This document shows positions 35,555 through 43,348 of a stretch of DNA of 64,000 bases, piece by piece. Origin of the DNA: an uncultured Desulfuromonas sp. GTDB lineage: Bacteria > Desulfobacterota > Desulfuromonadia > Desulfuromonadales > Desulfuromonadaceae. The notes beneath the pieces were generated by a model. The model saw only the letters and a program-made list of their open reading frames with translations. It was not told where the DNA came from and made no database searches. The stretch is from positions 2,034,001-2,098,000 of the forward strand of contig NZ_OY762961.1 in assembly GCF_963666745.1 (NCBI RefSeq), read 5' to 3'. The position numbers were made by a program, and so were the translations under genes. Every line of letters begins with the position of its first letter. The first letter of the stretch is position 1.

Positions 35555-35998
35555 CTATGCACGTGTATTACCGCCAAGCACCTGCCCTTGCTGCCTGCGC
35601 ATGGTTTCAATTGCAGCCAGCAACCTCTGTTCCAAATCTTGATCGTTGTATGCCCGGGCAGTTTCAATACCTAAGCGGGCCTTTTCCACGAAATTGATGC
35701 GAACCGTGTCCGTGTCCATATCAACCGGCTGACCGGTCGCCACCGAGATCTTCATGGTCATCCCCAGAAAAGGTGAGCTTTCATCAAGCGACATTTTCCC
35801 ACCACGGATTTGGTCGTTCATCCAATCAAACATTTCCTTGCGCCTCATGCTTGTGAAATCAGCCTGTTTGACGGTAGTCGTATCGGCAGTAGCTGCTGCT
35901 AGAGCGGACGAAAATGATGCGGGATTGGTGTTTGCAGTTATGGATGGCTGCTGGCGCTGCGTGGTGTAATCGTGACGTAACTCCGTATTAATCTTCAT
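35555..35998 (-). CDS. Hypothetical protein (147 aa)
   Basis: The protein has a disordered, T/S/A-rich N-terminal half and a helical C-terminal half with FDWMNDQIRGGKMSLDES, FLGMTMKI and EQRLLAAIETMRRQQG. It has no signal peptide, TM segment or cysteine. I do not know a family name, although the C-terminal half looks like a conserved proteobacterial pattern. ATG 35998 has GAGG eight bases upstream. Confidence 0.55.
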   Translation of the reverse strand: MKINTELRHDYTTQRQQPSITANTNPASFSSALAAATADTTTVKQADFTSMRRKEMFDWMNDQIRGGKMSLDESSPFLGMTMKISVATGQPVDMDTDTVRINFVEKARLGIETARAYNDQDLEQRLLAAIETMRRQQGQVLGGNTRA

Positions 35999-36156
35999 AG
36001 AAATATCCTCTTCATGACGATGGAAAAAATAGGCAGAACGGTTGAGATAAGTGACGGCGACGTAACCATCGCGCACCACCGAGTCATTCAAATTCAGTCC
36101 CCCGCCTTTTCCGGCCGCCTGATTATCCACTTCCGCACACTTCCGGGGTCACTTCC

Positions 36157-37071
36157 GGGGTCAGGTCTTGAATTACAACATTTCTCTGATATCTTTACTT
36201 CATGACACGACCACTACGCATAGAATTTGAAGGGGCATTGTATCACGTTACAGCTCGAGGAAATCGTCAGGAGTTGATTTTTGTCAACGATGAAGACAGA
36301 GAGGTATTTCTCGACCTGTTGGGCAAAGTGATTGCACGCTACAACTGGATTTGCCATGTCTATTGTTTGATGGACAACCACTACCACCTGATGATTGAAA
36401 CCCCGGATGCGAATCTTTCGGCGGGAATGCGTCAACTCAATGGCATTTATACCCAAATATTCAATCGTTCCCACGGCAAAGTCGGCCATGTTTTTCAGGG
36501 GCGCTTTAAGTCGATATTGGTTGAAAAAGAGTCGCACCTGCTGGAACTATGTCGATATGTCGTGCTGAACCCCGTCAGAGCACATCAATGTACGACTCCT
36601 GACGAGTGGCAATGGAGTAGTTATCATGCCACAGCCACAGGGAAAAAGGTCGCGGACTGGTTGACGGTGGACTGGATACTTGGCCAGTTTTCAGACAAAA
36701 GATCCGAAGCGCAAAAGAAATATCGTGAATTTGTGTTTGACCCCCTTGGCCTTGAATATAGCCCCTTGCCGAGCATTGTCGGTCAATTCATCCTCGGTGG
36801 GCAGAACTTTGTCAGCAGAATGGCTCCCTATCTCATGGATAAAACAGAAATCAAAGAGATCTCGCGTCAACAACGACTGGTTGGACGCCCATCTCTCAAT
36901 GAGCTGTTTTCCGGTATTTCAGATAAACCACAAAGAAACTTGGCGATAAAGAAGGCCCATCTCGATTACGGCTATACGCTCAAAGAGATTGCGGATCATA
37001 TAGGACGGCATTATTCGACGATTAGTCGCGTGGTGTCTGGCTAGAAATGTTGCAATTCAAGACCTGACCCC
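36157..37071 (+). mobile_element. REP-associated transposase unit with 28-bp inverted ends
   Basis: The transposase gene is bounded by GGGGTCAGGTCTTGAATT... (36157-36184) and its inverted copy ...AATTCAAGACCTGACCCC (37044-37071), identical in 27 of 28 bases. A direct repeat of ACTTCCGGGGTC lies at the left edge. Such RAYT/Y1 units use hairpins rather than classic transposon ends, so these ends may be recognition palindromes. Confidence 0.8.
36202..37044 (+). CDS. REP-associated tyrosine transposase (Y1_Tnp)
   Basis: The 280-aa protein starts TRPLRIEFEGALYHVTARGNRQE and contains CLMDNHYHLMIETP, the HuH metal motif (H-Y-H), with the catalytic tyrosine probably in YTQIFNRSHGKVGHVFQGRFK. The C-terminal part has a helix-turn-helix (TLKEIADHIGRHYSTISRV). 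Its stop codon overlaps the right inverted end. It appears complete. A broken copy of its C-terminal third lies at 41866-42149. Confidence 0.92.
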   Translation: MTRPLRIEFEGALYHVTARGNRQELIFVNDEDREVFLDLLGKVIARYNWICHVYCLMDNHYHLMIETPDANLSAGMRQLNGIYTQIFNRSHGKVGHVFQGRFKSILVEKESHLLELCRYVVLNPVRAHQCTTPDEWQWSSYHATATGKKVADWLTVDWILGQFSDKRSEAQKKYREFVFDPLGLEYSPLPSIVGQFILGGQNFVSRMAPYLMDKTEIKEISRQQRLVGRPSLNELFSGISDKPQRNLAIKKAHLDYGYTLKEIADHIGRHYSTISRVVSG

Positions 37072-37078
37072 ATGATTC

Positions 37079-37245
37079 GCATTCAGGGACAAGGGATCAA
37101 ACTGCAGCATTATGCTGCCCGCTTTCAGCACCTACCTGAGCGGAAACCTGCTGTGCATGTGTTTTTCTTTCTGACGGGAAGTGGGCGTAAGATGGTAGTG
37201 CTGGAGACGGTACTTTGCTAAGAAAGTGATTTGATCGTTACTTGA
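37079..37245 (+). pseudogene. Diverged fragment of a DUF4080 radical SAM gene 3' end
   Basis: This stretch encodes, in one open frame, about 48 residues matching the C-terminus of the gene at 32043-33764 (RIQGQGIKLQHYAARF...LTGSGRKM), then a stop at 37219-37221. Many differences are silent, so it comes from a once functional homologue and not from a recent copy of the neighbour. It starts seven bases after the transposase right end and runs up to the integron attC site. Confidence 0.8.
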
Positions 37246-37256
37246 AAAAAACCCAT

Positions 37257-37361
37257 GCATAACGGAATTGGGTAACCGGCTGCGCTGTTCAAGGCAATTG
37301 AGTAGAGACTTATTCGAGAAGCACACCAGTAACAACAGTCCGGTTCACCCTTGGGTTAGAC
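37257..37361 (-). other. Integron attC site 2 (end of cassette 2)
   Basis: Outer core sites GCATAAC (37257-37263) and GTTAGAC (37355-37361) enclose arms GGGTAACCGG (37270-37279) and CCGGTTCACCC (37340-37350), which pair over 10 bp with one extrahelical base. The minus-strand inverse core GTCTAAC is the exact complement of the core at the start of the same cassette (38190-38196), as expected for a cassette. Length is 105 bp. Confidence 0.85.
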
Positions 37362-37363
37362 AT

Positions 37364-38179
37364 TTATTCTGTTTTTCCAATAATTTTATCAATACGGTCT
37401 TTGCTTTCTTTTGCGACCTGATCAATTTCTTTCTTTAGGATATTGATTTCGGTAGTTATATTTTCTTTGTATGCCTTAGAGTATCTTTGCTTGAATGTTA
37501 AAAGAACAATCCTCGAAAAGAATGTACGGTCTCTACATAAAATTCTTGAAGTGGCCAAAACGTTTACCGTCTCTTTTTGTAGTTGTGACAAGAAGTCTCT
37601 TAAAATCAAGGTGTCCTCTTTTAACCCAACTACATTTGCTACATAAGTTTGTGGATTTATGTGTCTCTCTACAAATGATGTTTTTATTTGTTGATATGAA
37701 TTGTTCAAATTTTGCATAGAATCATTCATTTTCCTTGTTCTTAAATTATAGCTCGCTAATTCATTTATGGAATCTATATTGATCAGATCTACTGGTATTT
37801 CCTTGTTTATTGGGATTGGATGTAAAATATTCGAATACACCAATGGTAAAGATGAGTCTTTTTCAAGCTCTTCAATTAAAACCAAGAAGCGATCCAATAT
37901 ATAAATATTATCATGGATGATCCCACCACAATCATTTAAGTGATGTTCAAGTAATATCAAGGCCTTATTGTTTTTGGCATGCCTTTCGTAAATTCTGCTC
38001 AATCCATCGGCAAACCTCAGGAATAAAAAAGCAAAGAAAGCACCAACAAATGCTCCTTGAAAGTTATCAATAAACTTTGGGTTCTGTGCTGAGAAAAGTT
38101 CAGTAAACACAAAAAATGCTGCGAAAGCAAAAAAGCCAAATATTGTTGCAAATAGTGCGGTTTCGATAAATTTTTTCAT
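37364..38179 (-). CDS. Cassette 2 gene: two-TM protein of unknown function
   Basis: The 271-aa protein has two N-terminal TM helices (about residues 8-28 and 42-60) and a long helical, charged C-terminal domain with possible coiled coils, ending in a lysine-rich tail. The DNA is clearly more A+T rich than the surroundings. The gene starts 10 nt after the cassette core site GTTAGAC and stops 2 nt before attC 2, a fit typical of integron cassettes. No known domain is recognised; a membrane-associated role is all that can be inferred. Confidence 0.7.
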   Translation of the reverse strand: MKKFIETALFATIFGFFAFAAFFVFTELFSAQNPKFIDNFQGAFVGAFFAFLFLRFADGLSRIYERHAKNNKALILLEHHLNDCGGIIHDNIYILDRFLVLIEELEKDSSLPLVYSNILHPIPINKEIPVDLINIDSINELASYNLRTRKMNDSMQNLNNSYQQIKTSFVERHINPQTYVANVVGLKEDTLILRDFLSQLQKETVNVLATSRILCRDRTFFSRIVLLTFKQRYSKAYKENITTEINILKKEIDQVAKESKDRIDKIIGKTE

Positions 38180-38189
38180 TTGTAATATT

Positions 38190-38264
38190 GTCTAACGGCC
38201 ACGCTCACCGGCTGGTGAAGGAGCGCAGCGACTGAACAAGTCCGCGTTGAGCGTGTTGTTATGT
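38190..38264 (-). other. Integron attC site 1 (end of cassette 1)
   Basis: Core sites GTCTAAC (38190-38196) and GTTATGT (38258-38264) enclose perfect 8-bp arms CACGCTCA (38200-38207) and TGAGCGTG (38248-38255), with inner arms CCGG-like. The minus-strand inverse core ACATAAC is the exact complement of the GTTATGT core that begins cassette 1 at 39064-39070. Length is 75 bp, in the attC range. Confidence 0.87.
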
Positions 38265-39034
38265 GTTGTATATTTTCGCAACTGCTCAGTCTCTCCCTGA
38301 AACCCTTTTAACAAGTGGGTTTTCCAAGGCTCGTAAGGAACACAGGATTGAATATTCAGCATGGATACCACATCATGAAAAGCCAATAGATTCATTTCAT
38401 AAGATTCGTCGGTTTCTGTTTTTATGGCTGTTTCTTTATGGGCCGCTTGTGAGTATCTATTTGCTGTAGTAACGACCATTCCTTTGGCGCACCCTTCTCG
38501 GAATAGTACACCATTCAATTCTCTTACAACCTTTACCCCTTCCGTAGAACTTAAATCTGCTCTTCGCTTAATTTGGATTAGGTATCTTGTTTCGTCACCG
38601 AGAATTAATTTTAAATCTATGCCTCCATCACCAGTTCCACCGAGGTGGACAACTTCACATGGAGCGTAATTTAACCTAAAGCAATCAGCCATAAGGTGTT
38701 CGAAAGTAGTTGGATTAACTTCAGAAAGATAATTTGGTTTCTTTGAAAGAAACTCACGTAATTCCTTAATAGGGACATCAATATCAGATGGGGAATATGT
38801 CTGTGCGATACCATGAATACTTGGAATAAAATAGTTACCAAACATCCCTACATTCTTGCCGTACTGAGCTTTCCACCACCCGCATTTACCACATCTATAC
38901 GTTATTATTTCAGCTTCATCAACAATGCCTATTCCGCTTTTACAGTAAGGGCAATCTGATTGATCCCTCACCTCACCATCATAGAGGACAACATGATCAA
39001 GATATTCTTTTGCTTCGTTATAGGCACAAATCAT
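38192..39034 (-). CDS. Cassette 1 gene: Mrr-like PD-(D/E)XK nuclease with zinc ribbon
   Basis: The 280-aa protein has an N-terminal zinc ribbon (CPYC...CGKC at about residues 28-56) and a restriction-endonuclease-like domain with EHLMADCFRL, the catalytic GGTGDGGIDLKL and YLIQIKRR (D...Q-x-K). This is the core of Mrr_cat nucleases, which act in restriction of modified or phage DNA. The last 24 codons run through attC 1 and end in its core site, as often seen in cassettes. The start lies 30 nt after the cassette core. A defence role is inferred, not shown. Confidence 0.8.
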   Translation of the reverse strand: MICAYNEAKEYLDHVVLYDGEVRDQSDCPYCKSGIGIVDEAEIITYRCGKCGWWKAQYGKNVGMFGNYFIPSIHGIAQTYSPSDIDVPIKELREFLSKKPNYLSEVNPTTFEHLMADCFRLNYAPCEVVHLGGTGDGGIDLKLILGDETRYLIQIKRRADLSSTEGVKVVRELNGVLFREGCAKGMVVTTANRYSQAAHKETAIKTETDESYEMNLLAFHDVVSMLNIQSCVPYEPWKTHLLKGFQGETEQLRKYTTHNNTLNADLFSRCAPSPAGERGR

Positions 39035-39063
39035 TTTGTTTCCATATCGTGAGTAGCTCGATC

Positions 39064-39070
39064 ACATAAC
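39064..39070 (-). other. Integron core site at the start of cassette 1
   Basis: ACATAAC on the plus strand (GTTATGT on the minus) matches the inverse core of attC 1 and marks the upstream edge of cassette 1. No paired arm or full attC can be found to its right, so it may be what remains of an attI or of another attC. Confidence 0.6.
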
Positions 39071-39389
39071 AAGTTATTAGTTCGTTTCTTGATATCTCAT
39101 TTTCGGCATCGCTGACTACAACACCTCAATAAGACAACTTTAACCATGACTTCCTAAAAAATCACGTAGATATGCGTAAAGTCAAGAATAAAACCTGAAG
39201 ATTGCCTTCTGGATATCACAGTAAAAATAGGATAAACGAGAATAAGGATATTACATATGAGATCACGCTGCCGAAAGCGCTTTCAGGAAAATTCAACGAT
39301 TGACTGAGGCAAGAGGCGGTTGGTCTTGGTGAGCCCAATTCAAGACCAGTCCCCAGAGTCAGACCTTCACTGATTCAGGTCTCTGATCG
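39071..39389. other. Gene-free stretch with a transposase-end remnant
   Basis: No coding sequence is visible in these 319 bases. At 39336-39354 the sequence CAATTCAAGACCAGTCCCC resembles the right end of the REP-transposase unit (two mismatches and a short extension), so it is probably a decayed end of such an element. No integrase gene is present. Confidence 0.6.
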
Positions 39390-40670
39390 CTATTGCCACT
39401 GATGCAACATGGTGCAAATGACATCGAAATAACCCGGCGCCCTGACGACTTCCTGATATCCCGGTACGGCTCCCACCCACTTGCCGAGTCGGACATTGGG
39501 TTCCTGGGTGAGATAAAGGGTGGGCAATCCCATCAATGCTGGGCCATCCATGCCGGCCGTGGTGACACCGATCTGGCCAAGCAGGCCATGGCGGTATCTC
39601 AACTGTTCAAACAGTTGCAGTTGCGCTCGGCGCATGTCCGGCCCTTGAAAGAGCGGCTCTTTCCAACACAGGGTCAGGTTGATTGCGCTTGGCGGAACAC
39701 ACTCCAGAGGAACAGCATCGCCGAAAAATATGGGGGTAAGCCCGGCATTCACTACCAGCTCAGCAAGCTGACGTAATTCGTCGAAGCAGGTATTGCGCTC
39801 GGCATCGTGGTCACCAGTTCGCACCCAAAGCAACACCTTCTGCCCTGGCACCGCTCCCACATGATGATCGATCCATGAGGTTAAGGAATCCGCTGGTGAT
39901 TCGTCTCCCAGGAACGCTGCGCGAAGGGTGCGCTGCGCTGCTGCCGCATCAGCGCGAAAAGCCTGAGCGATGATATGCGTCAAATGCTTGGGGCTGGCCG
40001 GACGAGGCCGATAGGGTCGGAGAGAGTCTGCCAATCCGGCATCGACAAGGAATCTTTTGGCCTGCAATTCCTGAGCAGCGCCGGGTCTGATCTGAATAGG
40101 GACATCGGCTAACAGTGCCGCGGCAGCCAGATACCAGCCTTCGCCAAAAGAAAAGCCGGGGTCGGCATGGAAGGTGTAGGCACGGTTGCGCTCTGAGACG
40201 ATTGCCCTGGCCTCTTTTGCGGCGACTTGCACTCTATCCGCCAGCGCATGGGCTTTGGCCGTATCAAGTTGCCGGGCAAGCTCTACGGCTGACAATGCCG
40301 CCTGTTCGGCCGTGCAAACAATCTGCTCAACGCGCTGCCAGCCGTCTTCGCAATCTTCCAACGTGGGCGCCCGCTGCGATCCGCGTGAGAGCTGACCGGC
40401 ACCATAGCGCGCATCCTCTGCTCTGGCCGTGTGCGCTTGGAGCAAAATCCATTGGAGTGAGGCAACTTCCGGGTCTTCTACCCCGTTCTCCATCGCCTTG
40501 GTGCCGAGCAGAACAACCTGCTCCAACCGGGATCGATAATCATCGCGTATGCCGGGCAGATGCAGCTTTCCCTCTAATGCCTTAGCTGCCGCCCAAAGGG
40601 TGGCGGCCTCTTGGCTATCGAGCAGCCGAGTATCCCGTGTGGTTAATCGTGACGCATCATTCTGAGTCAT
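39390..40670 (-). CDS. Hypothetical protein (426 aa)
   Basis: The protein has an N-terminal helical region rich in Ala, Glu and Gln (about 1-150) and a C-terminal part (about 165-425) with alternating strands and helices, such as GQKVLLWVRTGDHD and NAGLTPIFFGDAV, that could be Rossmann-like. The end ALMGLPTLYLTQEPNVRLGKWV vaguely recalls a glycosyltransferase B fold, but no clear donor site is present. I do not recognise a family. ATG 40670 is preferred to a TTG at 40685. It may belong with the epimerase 120 nt upstream as a polysaccharide pair. Confidence 0.5.
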   Translation of the reverse strand: MTQNDASRLTTRDTRLLDSQEAATLWAAAKALEGKLHLPGIRDDYRSRLEQVVLLGTKAMENGVEDPEVASLQWILLQAHTARAEDARYGAGQLSRGSQRAPTLEDCEDGWQRVEQIVCTAEQAALSAVELARQLDTAKAHALADRVQVAAKEARAIVSERNRAYTFHADPGFSFGEGWYLAAAALLADVPIQIRPGAAQELQAKRFLVDAGLADSLRPYRPRPASPKHLTHIIAQAFRADAAAAQRTLRAAFLGDESPADSLTSWIDHHVGAVPGQKVLLWVRTGDHDAERNTCFDELRQLAELVVNAGLTPIFFGDAVPLECVPPSAINLTLCWKEPLFQGPDMRRAQLQLFEQLRYRHGLLGQIGVTTAGMDGPALMGLPTLYLTQEPNVRLGKWVGAVPGYQEVVRAPGYFDVICTMLHQWQ

Positions 40671-40791
40671 TTTGTTTTCTGTCAAGGCGCGCCGATGCAG
40701 TCCTAGCGTGCGTTAAGTCAAAGAGGCGCAACGCAGACAGGGAGCAAAAGGGCCAGAATTAAAGGATAGGATTAGCCGCACTGGATACTCA

Positions 40792-41802
40792 TCACAGGAT
40801 TTTCTTCGACCAGGTTTTCGGCGCGAGCGGCCCATCTATTTCCAGCTCCACATTATGTAAAAATGGACGCGGGCCACGGGATTTGATCCAGTCGATCATC
40901 ACGGCCAAGCCCTCTTCGAGTTTCACCTTGGGCTGGTAATCGAGCAGTCGCCGGGCTTTGTCGGCGCAGCAGTTGGCAAACAAAACCTCCTGGGGGCGGC
41001 CATCGATCCGGTTCGGCTGCAGATCAAAATCGAGCAATCGGGCGATCATGGCAGCAAGCTCGTTAATGGTGACAAACTCATCGTCGGGGCCGATATTGAT
41101 CACCTCGCCGACACAGCGGTCGTCTGTGGCCATCCGCAGCAGCGGGTCGACCACATCGGAGACATAACTGAAACAACGCTTTTGATGGCCGCCGCCGTAG
41201 ATATAGGGTTGCCGCCCCTGCAACATCAGGTTGATGAAGATGGCCGCCACGTTGCGATAAGGATCGTCGTAGCGCTGACGAGGGCCGATAATATTGTGCG
41301 GAACCACGACCACCCATTCCATGCCGTGGGTTTCGGCAATATTGGCCAGCAACCGTTCCGCGCTCCATTTCGCGATGCCGTAAGGGTCCTGAGGAGCCGG
41401 AACCATATCCTCGGTAAACGGAACCTGATTGGTGCCGTACCTGGCCATGGACGAACAGAGCACGAAGCGCCTCACGCCCGCGGCCGCTGCCGCAGAAACA
41501 ACGCCCGTGGTCGCGGTGACGACATTGCGGGTGACCAGATGCGGGCTGAAGACGGAGAGGCCTTCATAGGCGGTGGCGGCGCAATGGTAGACGACATCGA
41601 CGTCTTTGAACAAAGGGGCCAGCGATGCAAAATCATTGCAGTCGATTTGATGAAACTCAGCACCGTCCGGGACATTGTCCAAGTAACCACCTGTCAGGTT
41701 GTCACATCCCGCAACGCTGTAGCCTTCGGCCAGACAGCGTTCGGCAATATGACTTCCTAAAAAACCTGCGATACCGGTAATGAAAATTCGTTTTTCGCTC
41801 AA
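40792..41802 (-). CDS. NAD-dependent epimerase/dehydratase (extended SDR)
   Basis: The 336-aa protein has the NAD-binding GIAGFLGSHIAE, VVYHCAATAYEG, the catalytic serine region LCSSMARYG and Y-x3-K (YGIAK), and NIGPDDEFVTINELA. Such enzymes act on nucleotide sugars (UDP-glucose 4-epimerase or related). The substrate is undefined. The start is TTG 41802 with no strong ribosome site and lies close to the broken transposase fragment, which may have replaced its normal upstream region. Confidence 0.85.
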   Translation of the reverse strand: MSEKRIFITGIAGFLGSHIAERCLAEGYSVAGCDNLTGGYLDNVPDGAEFHQIDCNDFASLAPLFKDVDVVYHCAATAYEGLSVFSPHLVTRNVVTATTGVVSAAAAAGVRRFVLCSSMARYGTNQVPFTEDMVPAPQDPYGIAKWSAERLLANIAETHGMEWVVVVPHNIIGPRQRYDDPYRNVAAIFINLMLQGRQPYIYGGGHQKRCFSYVSDVVDPLLRMATDDRCVGEVINIGPDDEFVTINELAAMIARLLDFDLQPNRIDGRPQEVLFANCCADKARRLLDYQPKVKLEEGLAVMIDWIKSRGPRPFLHNVELEIDGPLAPKTWSKKIL

Positions 41803-41865
41803 TTGAAGTACACCGTGTCGGATGGATTATTCGGTTCAGTCGCCGAGAACCTGGTTGCTGGGAAA

Positions 41866-42149
41866 TTGGCCTTGAATATAGCCCATTGTCGGTCAATGCA
41901 TCTTTGGTGGGCAAAACTTTGTCAGCAGGATGGTCCTTATCTCATGGATAAAACGGAAATCAGAGAGATCTCGCGTCAGCAGCGACTGGTTGGCCGCCCA
42001 TGGCTCAATGAGCTTCCGGCATTTTCAGATAACCCACAGAGAAACCTAGGGAAAAAGAAGGCCCATCTGGATTACAGCTATATAGCTCAAAGAGATTGCG
42101 GACCATATTGGACGGCTTTATTCGACGGTTAGTCGCGTGGCGTCAGGCT
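41866..42149 (+). pseudogene. Broken REP-associated transposase, C-terminal remnant
   Basis: The stretch matches the last third of the intact transposase gene (36750-37044): YLMDKTEI.EISRQQRLVGRP and NPQRNL..KKAHLDY are still readable. An insertion near 42082 shifts the frame, and the N-terminal two thirds are missing. A decayed copy of the right inverted end follows at 42150-42177. Confidence 0.85.
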
Positions 42150-42177
42150 AAAAATGTTGCTATTCAAGACCAGCCCT
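42150..42177 (+). repeat. Decayed right inverted end of a REP-transposase unit
   Basis: AAAATGTTGCTATTCAAGAC and the next bases CAGCCCTA match the right end at 37044-37071 with few differences. Confidence 0.7.
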
Positions 42178-42213
42178 ATGGTATTTGCAAAGTGGTCACT
42201 AGTCCACTGTCAA

Positions 42214-43182
42214 TTAATCTTTATTTTCATCCCACAACTTGCCAGTAGGCTGAAAGCCTCTCGCCCCAAACCACAGGTCGAGACTCCCAATGGCCAATGA
42301 TTGGCTGCGCGACCAAAAACTGTCTTGCTCTCTGGACTGGTATTTGTGTTTGTCACGAAAAAGTAGAAAAAGCATTAATACTGCATAGCCGAGGACATCA
42401 ATCGTGTCCTTTAGTGTTGACTTCGCAGCAGCACCGACTCGTCCGTGAAGAGCAGGGTACAATTGTGAGACTTCGCCTTCATTAGCCAAGTCTGAGTCAA
42501 AAGATAGTATTCCCAATACCGAGTACGTATTATGAGCTGATTGCGTATGCATTTGGTATATTTGTTGTCGATGCACATGCAAGTAATCCCTCAAATCGGC
42601 ATCCAACCCCAGTTGTTTTTCGATATCATTTAGGGCCACGATCATCGCCCGAGGAGAAAAGTGTCTATTCCATATCTCTCTTGCCTTGTCAAAGTCAGTG
42701 CCCTGAACATACTGCTGCGCTTTGTCCCGTTTACCGCAAAAAATGACAGTCACCCAAGATGCTTCTATTAGTGTCCGAAGTAAGCTGCGAGCGCTATTTG
42801 CGAGCCCTCTTTCCACAAGCGACAAGATAGAAAGTCCATGATTCGTCAGTTGGATAAGGTTCGACCTGAGAACAAAATTCGCCCTAGGCAAAGGTCCCGA
42901 TCTCAACCAATCAGAGGGGAGAGGCTCTTCTTCTTGGATTAGCATAGCGAACGACATCTCCGACAAAACTGCCAAATGTGCATACGCGGCACTAAACAGT
43001 GGAGCCAGATGCTTGTGACATTCCACGCGAGCGTCTGATCTCGCAAGACGGGCATGCCCAAAGACGTCGTCTAAGTCTTTCAGACTAGCATCGCCGCAAC
43101 CATCAAGGTTCTTAACCCGCTTGAAAGTTTGCGAAAGGCGCGATCGGGTTTCTGGGTCTAGTATCCTTGGCATAGTGTTCAT
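42214..43182 (-). CDS. DUF5677-like helical protein
   Basis: The roughly 322-aa protein is almost entirely helical. The section GLANSARSLLRTLIEASWVTVIFC followed by KAQQYVQGTDFDKAREIW resembles DUF5677 proteins, which are often found in defence or accessory islands and have a HEPN-like all-helical core. No active-site motif such as RxxxxH is obvious. The start is uncertain (ATG 43182; another frame start at 43245), with no clear ribosome site. It lies between a transposase remnant and the DUF6178-like gene. Confidence 0.5.
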   Translation of the reverse strand: MNTMPRILDPETRSRLSQTFKRVKNLDGCGDASLKDLDDVFGHARLARSDARVECHKHLAPLFSAAYAHLAVLSEMSFAMLIQEEEPLPSDWLRSGPLPRANFVLRSNLIQLTNHGLSILSLVERGLANSARSLLRTLIEASWVTVIFCGKRDKAQQYVQGTDFDKAREIWNRHFSPRAMIVALNDIEKQLGLDADLRDYLHVHRQQIYQMHTQSAHNTYSVLGILSFDSDLANEGEVSQLYPALHGRVGAAAKSTLKDTIDVLGYAVLMLFLLFRDKHKYQSREQDSFWSRSQSLAIGSLDLWFGARGFQPTGKLWDENKD

Positions 43183-43348
43183 CTTAGCAATAAGTTTTAG
43201 TTCGGGCGGTCTATTTGGTCTGGAATCGAATGCCACAATCACCATTAATTTAGGAACAAAAACTGCGGAAGAGGGGGTACTCGTCTACTGTTGGGCCATT
43301 TTAATTTCCCGGCGCCCCCTCTCATACATCCACCGGTAAAATATCGTC

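Noticed and set aside
39071-39389. attI or integrase region next to cassette 1
   Set aside because: Only one core site is visible; no intI frame is found on either strand in the window.
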